Shown one piece after another: positions 8,901-16,263 of a DNA stretch of 17,995 nucleotides. The stretch comes from CAZOHN01 sp964579325 (GTDB taxonomy: Bacteria > Pseudomonadota > Alphaproteobacteria > Rhodobacterales > Rhodobacteraceae), in assembly GCA_964579325.1 (NCBI GenBank), contig CAZOHN010000053.1:1-17995 (forward strand), in the 5' to 3' direction. Numbering within the stretch: the stretch's first letter is position 1; every line of letters starts with the position of its first letter. The translations under genes and the position numbers were made by a program. The notes below the pieces were generated by a model. It ran no database searches. It saw only the letters and a list, made by a program, of their open reading frames with translations, and was not told the origin of the DNA.

Positions 8901-9971
8901 AGCTACCGGCGCGAATGGATGCCCTACTGGACCGGGACACGGCTCGACGGAACGCCGCATCCGCTCGGCACGCCCAACCCGGTGAGCACGCGCAACCCGA
9001 CGGTGCCGGTGGACAACTGCTGGTACGATGCCACGGTCGCGGTGAACCAGCGGGGCAGGGGCGACGTGACCCGGGCGACGAAGATCGCCCATGTCATGCA
9101 TCCCAACGCCAACGTCACGCCCGCCTCGCGCGCCGAGTTCCAGGCCTTCCACGACGATCCGCGGATCGCGCCGGCGAGTCTCGGGGTGGATCACTTCCAG
9201 CCGATGTCGGGCCATGCCGAGCCGAACAACGAATGGGAGCAGCCGCTCGTCTCGATCCTGACGCTGGGATCGGCGCTGCTGCGCGCGCTCGGACGCCCCT
9301 ACCAACCGCCCCGGGTCCTGTCGGTCTCGGCGCCGGCGGACGGCACTTACGCCGATGTGCGCATCAGCCTGCCGAACGGCGGCAACCTGACCACGATCCG
9401 CGCGCAGAACGGGATTCCCATGCCGGTCGCGCCCGATGCACGGCATCTGCCGGTCTATGGCTTCGAACTGGCCCGGAGCGGCACGAGTGTCGCGAACCGC
9501 TCGCGGCTGCGCCGGATGGACAGCGCCGAGGCCGCAAACCTGCGGGCAGGCGTGGCGATCACCGACCCCGGAACCGGGTCGGGCGCGGAGCGTGTGGCGA
9601 CCGTGCGGATCACGCCGGCGGTGCCCTTCGCGACGGGCGACCAGTTGTGCCACCTGATGGGTGACATGACGGACAATCCGGGGCAGGGGGAGCAGTGGTT
9701 CTTCTCGCTCCTGGTCGAGGAGGTGCCGTCGCTGCGTCAGCCGGGGCAGAAGTTCACCTTCCCGGGCTTCCTCGTGGCCTCGAGCGATGCCGCCCTTGCG
9801 ATCACGCTGGGAGCTGCGCCACCGCCACCCCCGCCACCCCCGCCGCCTCCGCCTCCACCGGCGGACTGGACCATCGCCGGCGGCGCCGGCGCCGTCACCG
9901 TCACCTCCCTGCCCACCGTTGCCGCCCCGTCGATTGCCGGTGGCGCCGGGCAGTTCACAGTCAACGGATGA
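5904..9971 (+). CDS. Large spike/fibre-like protein with helical domain and SGNH-type esterase domain
   Basis: A 1355-aa modular protein starting at ATG 5904 inside the stop of the spike-base gene. Residues about 1-310 form beta-sandwich modules (Ig/fibronectin-III-like, for example ITGYEWERNASGLWTVLASQ). Residues about 480-820 are mainly helical, with an FFANGGHSNGR loop and YMHISCKSLATFCLAARL, suggesting an enzyme-like helical domain I cannot name. An eight-glycine linker (838-845) leads to an SGNH-hydrolase pattern: GQSG (855-858) as block I, the later ATSGTGIADL glycine as block II, YGNDG (991-995) as block III, and DHFQP.SGH (D1096, H1097, H1104) as block V. The C-terminus has a run of about 14 prolines and a short Gly/Ala tail. 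Likely role: a fibre that binds and de-esterifies a surface polysaccharide. No signal peptide is visible. Identity with Rcc01080 (GhsB) is suggested by gene order only. Confidence 0.7.
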   Translation: MLISLGLQATTMGAPVDSISAVVFPALVPPFDTQVLRQALSPAGATLPANYVTTAEGATIGAPSVEILVDGVARGPEALDQTHPAGAVISIAVAVTDSAGNARVFELGPVAVQADDCENILAPVLTWPGAAADIGETITLDPGDWVSASGGTDFEFLAVWRRDDAMVQEGAALSYATTFADANRILSVTLAARRPGGTFSDPVPAANEAIVVDPIAPPAAMTAAQWSLADAPSAGGDRLRITILEAPASNGAAITGYEWERNASGLWTVLASQRGSYVVTVPAATAATVRLRAVNVVGAALASDDKTATPSVLSGANFVELQSWGSAMGVTASLDRTVPTGTFADGSVWAASGGTPLGIPGFSLPAQQLSRTLTAGGNPGTTTSWAHGAQLNPGRAASGATLGARQGVNYGINTATGGGQGYDQLNANDVENNYVDALNVDPGRTGQPVTLTEGTVVKAVSFATSADLGAGRPVLDKLMALTVLPAVPPADAFRPGLADPDKTVRWRVSDLRMTLLNNFPAGALGTTFPTAQEAIQTLSTVPTFQHTYNSNSRNIVALNGKDAFNREAAQMKVNAYFGTYAQTLANAMVALHFDAWTPAQKLEVVKRLVQMGIDVAARIEQGGVFFANGGHSNGRLFLVAFAAEMLNSAELRATVARVTEAPTYTQDKAFVGQRVFADIQQTGYLTQTEIDQSQGFVTATGRSLAYRQDQLGWPRFGVEEDRNPAPAETLGNLVTSGGSHPVTGNAPRGDYMHISCKSLATFCLAARLTPGMAAVIDAPAMLHWGDRYMDWWINGALPTNTNLTGDDLRPSATNAVTPWVRQAWIERRGTQGLWQSVGGGGGGGGDDTFVFVDMGQSGRAYCNETASFYNPSGYTRPALGQQVGRFVGMSSPSDASINGVSLGNGLLDRPVDDTTYPARQINRGTAEVLRWLKWLHPEKTFVYVDLATSGTGIADLMDNANTTRRHVNHRAILDHVEATYGTPDAVVVSWYGNDGATFPSYRREWMPYWTGTRLDGTPHPLGTPNPVSTRNPTVPVDNCWYDATVAVNQRGRGDVTRATKIAHVMHPNANVTPASRAEFQAFHDDPRIAPASLGVDHFQPMSGHAEPNNEWEQPLVSILTLGSALLRALGRPYQPPRVLSVSAPADGTYADVRISLPNGGNLTTIRAQNGIPMPVAPDARHLPVYGFELARSGTSVANRSRLRRMDSAEAANLRAGVAITDPGTGSGAERVATVRITPAVPFATGDQLCHLMGDMTDNPGQGEQWFFSLLVEEVPSLRQPGQKFTFPGFLVASSDAALAITLGAAPPPPPPPPPPPPPPADWTIAGGAGAVTVTSLPTVAAPSIAGGAGQFTVNG

Positions 9972-9978
9972 GAGCAAG

Positions 9979-10740
9979 ATGACCCGGATTCTCGCCACCC
10001 CTTCCACCAACGCACTCTGGGACTTCTCGGGCGTCCAGAGCTTCGAGGAAGGCGCCGCGCTGCCCTATGGCATCGCGATCGACCCTGGTTCCTGGCGGTT
10101 CTACCGCGCCGCCGAAGGCCCGGTCGTGACCGTCACCTCGGCCTCGGCCGACTTCTGGACGCAGGGCGCGACCGGTCCCTACTTCGTCGACCCGGTCAAC
10201 GTGCCGAACCCGACCAGCCGCATCCGCCATCGCTGGCGCTGCCGGGTGCCCACCACCATCGGGCTGCCGACCGGCAACCGGGCCTTCGCGGCGCAGGAGA
10301 GCAACGGCTTCGACGTGCAAGGCAACTTCGCCACCGCGGGCATCTTCCGCGTCACCGTCACCAAGCTCGAGGGGCCGAGCGGCGAGACCCTTGCCCGCAC
10401 GGGGTCGATCGCCCTCGAGGATCTGCCGCGCGACACCTGGATCACGCTGGAGGTCGACTGCAACATGATCGCCGGTACGATCCGGGGCTATCGGGACGGC
10501 GTGCTGACCGGGACCGAGACCTTCACGCCGCCTGCCGACCCACGCTTCCAGGGGGGGCGGGAGATCAGCTTCATGGCCTGGTCGGCCGGCCAGAACCTGC
10601 TTCCCGCAGGCCTCGAGTTCGAATTCATCGAGAGCTGGTTCACCGACGGCACCGGGGCCGAGAGTCTGCGCAAGCGGATCACGGGAAATGCGGCTACGGT
10701 GAATGCCGACCCCTGGAAGGCGGGCGGTGACGCCGCCTGA
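9979..10740 (+). CDS. Predicted beta-sandwich (LamG/concanavalin-like) protein of the spike module
   Basis: A 253-aa hypothetical protein starting ATG 9979, seven bases after the fibre gene's stop, with only a poor ribosome site (GAGAGCAAG), so coupled translation is likely. The sequence has the look of a lectin-like jelly roll: alternating short hydrophobic strands, RHRWRCRVPTT, the segment LEDLPRDTWITLEVDCN followed by GTIRGYRDGVLTG, and a final FEFIESWFTDG strand. That arrangement is typical of LamG/glucanase-like folds, but the catalytic EXDXXE motif of GH16 enzymes is not seen. No signal peptide or membrane segment is visible. Context suggests an accessory binding subunit of the spike or fibre. 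The fold call is inference from pattern, and the function is unassigned. Confidence 0.6.
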   Translation: MTRILATPSTNALWDFSGVQSFEEGAALPYGIAIDPGSWRFYRAAEGPVVTVTSASADFWTQGATGPYFVDPVNVPNPTSRIRHRWRCRVPTTIGLPTGNRAFAAQESNGFDVQGNFATAGIFRVTVTKLEGPSGETLARTGSIALEDLPRDTWITLEVDCNMIAGTIRGYRDGVLTGTETFTPPADPRFQGGREISFMAWSAGQNLLPAGLEFEFIESWFTDGTGAESLRKRITGNAATVNADPWKAGGDAA

Positions 10741-10960
10741 GAGGGGCGGCCGCGCAGTGCATTCTTCAGGTTGAGCGTTGAGCGTTTACAATCTCTTGGT
10801 GTAGGCGAGATTGTTCCTGCTGTTGTCGGAAGCCCCCCGCGACAGGCTTCCGGCAGCGGCAAAGCCCATGTATCAGGAACCGTTCGCTCCCGTGACGCCG
10901 GGGGCCCGAGTGTTCAGGCAGGCGTGCTCAGGCAGGCGGCCCGGGGGATCGACGGTCACG
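10741..10960 (+). promoter_or_regulatory. Leader region of the adenylation-acyltransferase gene, with tandem repeats
   Basis: These 220 bases lie between the spike module and the ATG at 10961. They include a doubled TTGAGCG (in GGTTGAGCGTTGAGCG, near 10770) and a 14-bp tandem repeat, GTGTTCAGGCAGGC (10910-10923) then GTGCTCAGGCAGGC (10924-10937), one mismatch apart. The reading frame of the next gene is open back to TTG 10811, so part of this region could be translated. No clear promoter boxes or hairpin terminator were found. Confidence 0.35.
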
Positions 10961-13552
10961 ATGCGCGAGTTCTGGACATTCGAGGGCCTGCCGCGCGACC
11001 TTTGCGCCATCGTTATTTCTGGCAGCGCGGGGTTCACCTACGGGGACCTTTCCGACCGGGCCGACATCTGGGCCGCGCGGATCGTGCAACTCACCGGGGA
11101 GCGGCGCTGCCTGGTGGCGCTCGAGCTCGACATCGATCCCGAGGCGATCGCGGCCTATCTCGGTGCGCTCAGGGCGGGCTATCCGGTCCTGATCCTGGAG
11201 CCGGGGCAGCTTGCCAAGGGCAGCCGCATCGAGGCGGTGTGGCAGCCCGAGATCCATATTCCCGCCGGGGGCCGCACGCCGATCCTGCTCCGCCCACCCG
11301 GCGAAAGCGGACCTGAGCCGCATCCTGACCTGCGGATACTCCTCTCCACCTCTGGCAGCACCGGCGACCCCAAGCTGGTGCGGCTCTCGGGCCGCAACAT
11401 CGCCTCGAACGCCTCTGCCATCGCGGAGTATCTCGGCCTCACCTCTGCCGACCGCGCCGCGACGACCTTGCCGCTGCACTATTCCTACGGGCTTTCGGTC
11501 CTGAACTCCTACCTCGCGGCGGGGGCCTCGCTGCTGCTGACGCGCCATTCGGTGACCGAGCCCGCGTTCTGGGACGAGGCGCGCGCCGCGGGTGTGACGA
11601 GCCTCGCACTGGTGCCGCACCAGGTGGAACTGCTGCATCACGGCGGCTTCGCCGGGGACGAACTCCCCTCCCTGCGCTACATCACCCAGGCTGGCGGCAA
11701 GCTTGCGCCCGACCTGGTGCGCCGGTTCGAGGCGATGGGACGGGCGCAGGGCTGGCAGATGGTCGTCATGTACGGCCAGACCGAGGCCAGCCCCCGGATT
11801 TCCTATGTGCCGCCCGAGGATCTCGCCACCGCCCATGACACCATCGGCCGGCCGATCCCCGGCGGGCGGATCTGGCTTGCCGACGAGAGCGGAGCGGAGA
11901 TCACGGAGACCGGGAGGGCAGGGGAACTCGTCTACGAGGGCCCCAACGTGATGATGGGCTATGCCATGGCGCGCGGCGACCTCGCCCGCGGGCCCGAGCT
12001 TGCCGACCTGCGTACCGGCGATGTCGCCGAGCGCAGCGAGGCGGGGTACTTCCGCATCGTCGGGCGGATGAAGCGCTTCGCCAAGCTCTATGGCCTCCGG
12101 ATCAGCCTCGACCAGATCGAGGCCTTCCTGTCGGACCGGGGGATCCCGGCGCAGGCGGTGGCGCTCGAGGACCGGCTGGTGATCCTGCACCGGACGCCGG
12201 GGCAGGGCCAGGCGGCCATTGCCGCACTTTCCGCCGAATACGACCTGCCGGCCGAGGCCTTCCATGCCGGGCCTCTCCCGGAGGTGCCGCTTCTCTCCTC
12301 GGGCAAACCCGACCAGGCGGCGTTGCGGCGGATCGCGGGGGAGGTGCTCGAGGCTTCGCTCGCCGCCCGGCGGGACGAGCGCGCCGGGGAGACGCTGGCC
12401 GATGTCCTCGCCCGGGCGACCCGCAGCCCCCGGGTCGGACCGGGCGACAGCTTCAATTCCCTGGGCGGGGACTCGCTCAGCTACCTGCAGGTGCAACTCG
12501 TGCTCGAGGAGCGGCTCGGGCGGGCGCCGCAGGGCTGGGAGGACATGCCGCTTGCCGGGCTCGAGGCTCTGGCGCGGGGCCCCAGGGCGGTGGAGGCCAC
12601 CAGCGTCCGCATCGGCATCGACGTGCCGCTGCGGCTTGCCGCGATTTCCTTCGTGGTGATCCAGCACGCCACCGACTACGCGCTGTTCGGCGGCACCTGG
12701 ATGCTGATCGCGCTGATGGGCTTCGCCATGGCGCGCTTCCAGCTGCGCCAGGTCGCGGCGGGCGAGTCTCTGCGGTTGGCGGCGCGCCTGCTCTACCCGA
12801 TCCTGCCGCTCTATTTCCTGCTGCTCGCCGCCTATGAGGTCCTGCGCGCCAGCGTGCCGGTGAGTTACCTCCTGCTCGTCGGGAACTACCGGATCTGGCC
12901 GCGCGGATCGCTGCTCGAGGTCTACTGGTTCGTCAGCGTCTATGCCCAGCTTGTCCTGGCGCTTGCGCTGGTGGCGGCGGTGCCGGCCCTGCGGGCAGCG
13001 GTGGTGCGGCGCCCCTGGGCTTCGGCGGCGCTGGCCTCGGCGGGAACCGTTGCGGTTCTCGCAGGGCTCGCGCTCTGGCAGGACCGCTTCGGGCTGCCCT
13101 ACCATCCCCAGCGCGGGTTCGTGGAATGCCTGTCGGTCTTCCTCATCGGCTGGATGCTGTCCTGCCGGCAGGGGCCGGGGCAGCTTGCGATCACCGGGGG
13201 TCTCGCGGTGGTCGAGCTCGGCCTTCTGGTGCGGATCGACATGAGTTGGAGCGTGCTCGGACTCCTGCTTGCCGCTCTGGTCCTGCTCGCGCTCAACCCG
13301 ATGATCCCGGTGCCGCGCGCCTGGGGCCGGGGGCTGACCACCCTCGCCTCGGTCACGCTGTTTGTCTACCTGCTGCACGAGATATTCGTCTTCGTCCTGC
13401 TCAAGGAGCAACTGCCGCAGCCGGTGATGGCGGGGCTGGCGCTGGCCCTGTCCTTCGCCGGGGCGATCGTGGCCCGGTGGGCGTTCGATGCGCTCGACCG
13501 GCGGCTGGCGTCCGGCTGGCGGAAAAGACGGCCAAGAAGCGAGATTATGTAA
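10961..13552 (+). CDS. Adenylation-carrier-acyltransferase-3 fusion protein
   Basis: Predicted membrane enzyme that activates an acyl or amino acid with ATP, loads it on its own carrier domain and passes it to a polysaccharide or lipid. From ATG 10961 it is 863 aa. The AMP-binding domain (1-460) has TSGSTGDPK (130-138), MYGQTEAS (270-277), the TGD of motif A7 (352-354), RIVGRMKRFAKLYG and the A10 lysine K449 in SSGKPD. The carrier domain (about 465-540) has LGGDSLSY with S505 as the phosphopantetheine site. From about 548 there are about ten membrane segments with acyltransferase-3 hallmarks: H569 in ISFVVIQHATD, YWFVSVYAQL, and H806 in LFVYLLHEIF. The start is uncertain: ATG 10868 or TTG 10811 would extend it, and the ribosome site at 10961 is weak (GGGGGA, 12 bases upstream). 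Domain order mimics DltA-DltC plus a membrane transferase. The substrate is unknown. Confidence 0.85.
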   Translation: MREFWTFEGLPRDLCAIVISGSAGFTYGDLSDRADIWAARIVQLTGERRCLVALELDIDPEAIAAYLGALRAGYPVLILEPGQLAKGSRIEAVWQPEIHIPAGGRTPILLRPPGESGPEPHPDLRILLSTSGSTGDPKLVRLSGRNIASNASAIAEYLGLTSADRAATTLPLHYSYGLSVLNSYLAAGASLLLTRHSVTEPAFWDEARAAGVTSLALVPHQVELLHHGGFAGDELPSLRYITQAGGKLAPDLVRRFEAMGRAQGWQMVVMYGQTEASPRISYVPPEDLATAHDTIGRPIPGGRIWLADESGAEITETGRAGELVYEGPNVMMGYAMARGDLARGPELADLRTGDVAERSEAGYFRIVGRMKRFAKLYGLRISLDQIEAFLSDRGIPAQAVALEDRLVILHRTPGQGQAAIAALSAEYDLPAEAFHAGPLPEVPLLSSGKPDQAALRRIAGEVLEASLAARRDERAGETLADVLARATRSPRVGPGDSFNSLGGDSLSYLQVQLVLEERLGRAPQGWEDMPLAGLEALARGPRAVEATSVRIGIDVPLRLAAISFVVIQHATDYALFGGTWMLIALMGFAMARFQLRQVAAGESLRLAARLLYPILPLYFLLLAAYEVLRASVPVSYLLLVGNYRIWPRGSLLEVYWFVSVYAQLVLALALVAAVPALRAAVVRRPWASAALASAGTVAVLAGLALWQDRFGLPYHPQRGFVECLSVFLIGWMLSCRQGPGQLAITGGLAVVELGLLVRIDMSWSVLGLLLAALVLLALNPMIPVPRAWGRGLTTLASVTLFVYLLHEIFVFVLLKEQLPQPVMAGLALALSFAGAIVARWAFDALDRRLASGWRKRRPRSEIM

Positions 13553-13556
13553 TCAA

Positions 13557-13587
13557 GGGCCCGCCCGGGGGAGTTCCGGGCGGGCCC
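13557..13587. terminator. Bidirectional terminator between convergent genes
   Basis: A perfect 12-bp stem, GGGCCCGCCCGG (13557-13568) with CCGGGCGGGCCC (13576-13587), loop GGGAGTT. It occupies nearly all of the 40-bp space between the stop of the plus-strand acyltransferase gene (13552) and the stop of the minus-strand beta-helix gene (13593). On the minus strand it is followed by TTGATTACAT, a weak U-tract; on the plus strand there is none. Confidence 0.8.
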
Positions 13588-13592
13588 ATCGC

Positions 13593-16241
13593 TCAGATCA
13601 GGAACATCCCTGCGTCGGGCACGGTGTCGGCGCCGAAGTTCAGGATGGTGATCGTTCCGTCGCCCTCGAAGGTGAGGACGAGATCATTCTCCTGGACCGA
13701 CAGGTGATGCGCGACGAGATCGTCGAAGCTTGTCGCCGCATCGAGCTTGCGCAGGTCGATCCGGTCGAGGCCGACCTCGAAGTCGGTGATCGTGTCGTTC
13801 CCGAAGCCGTCCGAGAAGACGAAGACGTCGCGCCCCGCGCCGCCCTCGAGGATGTCGTCGCCCGCGCCGCCGTCCAGCCTGTCGCGCCCTGCGCCACCTT
13901 TCAGCGTATCGTTGCCCTCGCCGCCGAACAGCCGGTCGTCGCCCTGGTCGCCCTCGATGAGGTCATCGCCACCGCCGCCATAGAGGGTGTCGGCGCCCAG
14001 GCCGCCCAAGATGATCTCGTCACCCTCGCCGCCGTCGATGCGGTCGTTCCCATCCGTGCCCGTGATCAGGACCGGCGGGGGCTTCGGGGCCATCGGAGGT
14101 TCCGGCGCCTCTTCGGGGGACGCTTCGGGGGGCGCCTCCGCGGAGATCGAGCTTGTTCCGCCGGCCTCCTGGGTCCCGGTCTCGGCCGGCAGTTCGGGTT
14201 CGGGCGGTGCGGGTGGCGGGCGCAAGCCGGAGTCGAGCGACATCTCGATATTGTCGATCCGCGCCGAGAGCGTGCCGCCCCAGGGGTTGCCGAAGACGAG
14301 CCCGTGCGAGCCGGGCGGCGGGGTCGTGCCCGCGGCCGTGGTGCCGGCGACCTCGGCCCCGTCCACGAACAGGGCGAGCCTGCCCATCCGGTCGTCATAG
14401 GCGATCTCGATCCGGTGCATGGCGGTATCGGTCAGGACCGGGGCGGCGGACTTCAGCAGGAAGGTTCCCGCGCCGGTCTTGAGGCTGTAGCTCAGCGTTC
14501 CGTCGGCGCTGACCGATCCGGTCATCACCGTGTGCAGGAGCAGGAACGTACCCGTCGCCCCCGGTGCCTGAAGGCCGAGGTCGAGGCCGATGCGGAAGGA
14601 CTGCAGGTTGAAGAGCTGCGCATTGCCACGCGTGACCGTGAGCGGGCTGCCGCCGTCGAGCTGGTAGGCCATCCCCTCGCCCGGCGCGCCCTCGACCAGC
14701 CGCGCGGGATCGGCGTTGCCGAGCTTCGAGGCGTAGCTCGACTCGTCGAGGATCGCCGGCCCCTCGGGCGTGTCGAAGTCGATCCGCAGGAGCTCCTTCT
14801 CGACCGGGTCGATCGGCCGGGCGATGCTGTCCTGCACCACGCCGCCCTTCACGATCGCAAGCTGCACCTGCTGCGGCGCGGTGTCGGCGAAGGCGCGGGT
14901 GACGGTGAAGCCGGTCATCGTGCTGCCGTCGGCGAAGGTCCAGACGGCGGTATAGCCCCCGGCCGGGCCGATGGGGCCGGCGGCGTCGAGCGAGAGGGTC
15001 GCGTCGAAGGTCCAGACGGCCAGGTCCGCAGGGTCGGCCGCGGCGCGCATCACCGCCTCGACCCCGCCGGCGCTCTGGGTGACGGGTTGCGAGGCATCGG
15101 CCCCCACCAGGCCGTTCAGGGGGCTCTCGGGGACAAGCCGGAGGTCGCGCATCTCCGCCGTCGCCCCGGCGGCGAGGTTGACGAAATGCGCGTAGGCATA
15201 GGCCGGGTCGGCGGGATTGGCGTAGGACAGCACGACGTTGCCCGACATCGCCGTGCCCGTCGGCGCCCCGATGTCGTTCGAGGAGATGTTGTTCTCGATC
15301 ACGCCCCCGGTCACCCCCTGCAGGAAGATCCGCGGCGGGTTGCTCAGATGCACGGTGCCGGTGTCGATGTAGGCATCCTTGTTCCACAGCAGCGTGTTGT
15401 CGGCCACCGTGACCCCGTCGGCGCCCGAGACGTAGATGCCGTGCTGCTGGCCGTTGTAGATCAGGTTGTTGGCGATGGTGATGTTCTCGTAGACGTGGGT
15501 CGGATCCTTGCCGAGCTGTTCGTTGCCCAGAAAGATCGATTGCGTGGCGCTGCCCGCGCCGGTGTCGAGGATGTTGCCCTCGATCAGGATGTTCTTCGAG
15601 ACCAGCGTGGCATTGGTCGACCACAGCTGGATCATGTCGTTGTGGGTGAAGGTCTGCGGCGCGCCGATGAAGTCGTGGAAGTGGTTGTCCAGGATCACCG
15701 CGTCCTGGATGCCGGCCATCCTGAGGCCGTCGCCCTGCATCTGCGATATCTCGTTGCCGATGACAGTCACGCCCACGGTCTCGAAGATCGACAGGCCGTG
15801 GTAGTAGTTCGACACGGTGTTGCCGGTGAAGGCGAAGTCGGCATTGCCGCGGGTGATGCCCAGCGTCTCGGCGGCGGTGCCGTCGAAGACGCCGTTCGCA
15901 TTGCCGGTGAAGGTGGAATTCGAGATCGTCACCCCGGTCGAGCCGGTGACCGAGATGTCGTTGATCCAGCCCGCCCGCTCGATGCCGGTGCTGTCGAGCG
16001 CGATGTTGTCGATCGTGACGTTGGTCACGTTCTCGAGCGTGATGCGGCCGATCAGGGTCGGGGCGTCGGGGGCGGCCGAGGTGATCAGCACCGGGCCACT
16101 TCCGCCCCCCTTCAGGCTGATCGTGTCGCGATTGCCGAGGTCGTTCAGCAGGATCGTCCCGCCGCCCCCGGTCGAGAGCGCCTGGTAGGCCGCCTTCAGC
16201 TCTGCGGTGGACGAGACTGTGTAGACTGTGCCGGTCGTCAT
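13593..16241 (-). CDS. RTX-containing right-handed beta-helix protein with PKD-like and LamG-like domains
   Basis: Predicted type I-secreted, calcium-binding extracellular protein acting on or binding polysaccharide. It has 882 aa from ATG 16241, with AAGGAG about eleven bases upstream (16254-16259); an upstream in-frame start at 16346 is less likely because homology to the paralogue at 2680-5335 begins at MTTGTVYTVSSTAEL. Order: parallel beta-helix (about 40-340) with QMQGDGLRMAG and HNDMIQ (200-205), PKD-like domain (VWTFADGSTMTGF), LamG-like domain (about 480-690), a Pro/Glu linker, nine RTX nonapeptides (728-808, 13818-14060) and a C-terminal block ending MFLI, typical of a type I secretion signal. 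Beta-helix plus RTX is the architecture of AlgE-type epimerases and some rhizobial exopolysaccharide lyases, but the known catalytic motifs are not evident. No type I exporter is in the window. Confidence 0.9.
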   Translation of the reverse strand: MTTGTVYTVSSTAELKAAYQALSTGGGGTILLNDLGNRDTISLKGGGSGPVLITSAAPDAPTLIGRITLENVTNVTIDNIALDSTGIERAGWINDISVTGSTGVTISNSTFTGNANGVFDGTAAETLGITRGNADFAFTGNTVSNYYHGLSIFETVGVTVIGNEISQMQGDGLRMAGIQDAVILDNHFHDFIGAPQTFTHNDMIQLWSTNATLVSKNILIEGNILDTGAGSATQSIFLGNEQLGKDPTHVYENITIANNLIYNGQQHGIYVSGADGVTVADNTLLWNKDAYIDTGTVHLSNPPRIFLQGVTGGVIENNISSNDIGAPTGTAMSGNVVLSYANPADPAYAYAHFVNLAAGATAEMRDLRLVPESPLNGLVGADASQPVTQSAGGVEAVMRAAADPADLAVWTFDATLSLDAAGPIGPAGGYTAVWTFADGSTMTGFTVTRAFADTAPQQVQLAIVKGGVVQDSIARPIDPVEKELLRIDFDTPEGPAILDESSYASKLGNADPARLVEGAPGEGMAYQLDGGSPLTVTRGNAQLFNLQSFRIGLDLGLQAPGATGTFLLLHTVMTGSVSADGTLSYSLKTGAGTFLLKSAAPVLTDTAMHRIEIAYDDRMGRLALFVDGAEVAGTTAAGTTPPPGSHGLVFGNPWGGTLSARIDNIEMSLDSGLRPPPAPPEPELPAETGTQEAGGTSSISAEAPPEASPEEAPEPPMAPKPPPVLITGTDGNDRIDGGEGDEIILGGLGADTLYGGGGDDLIEGDQGDDRLFGGEGNDTLKGGAGRDRLDGGAGDDILEGGAGRDVFVFSDGFGNDTITDFEVGLDRIDLRKLDAATSFDDLVAHHLSVQENDLVLTFEGDGTITILNFGADTVPDAGMFLI
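13818..14060 (-). repeat. RTX nonapeptide repeats (nine units)
   Basis: Encodes nine consecutive nonapeptides of the GGxGxDxUx type, for example GGLGADTLY, GGEGNDTLK and GGAGRDRLD, at residues 728-808 of the minus-strand beta-helix protein. Such repeats bind calcium and fold after export through a type I secretion system. One unit (GDQGDDRLF) and the first (GTDGNDRID) depart slightly from consensus. Confidence 0.93.
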
Positions 16242-16263
16242 GGTGGTGAAGACTCCTTGCCTG

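Noticed and set aside
6717..10010. A 1097-codon open frame on the minus strand across the fibre gene
   Set aside because: It is rich in Arg, Gly and His with no recognisable domain, as expected for an antisense frame in high-GC DNA. The plus strand has clear domains and coupled neighbours.
10928..13411. An 827-codon minus-strand frame opposite the adenylation-acyltransferase fusion
   Set aside because: It is a shadow frame with no motifs; the adenylation, carrier and AT3 motifs lie on the plus strand.
13818..14060. The beta-helix plus RTX protein as a named mannuronan C5-epimerase (AlgE)
   Set aside because: The architecture is similar, but the AlgE/AlgG DPHD-type catalytic motif is not seen, so only a general polysaccharide-active role is proposed.
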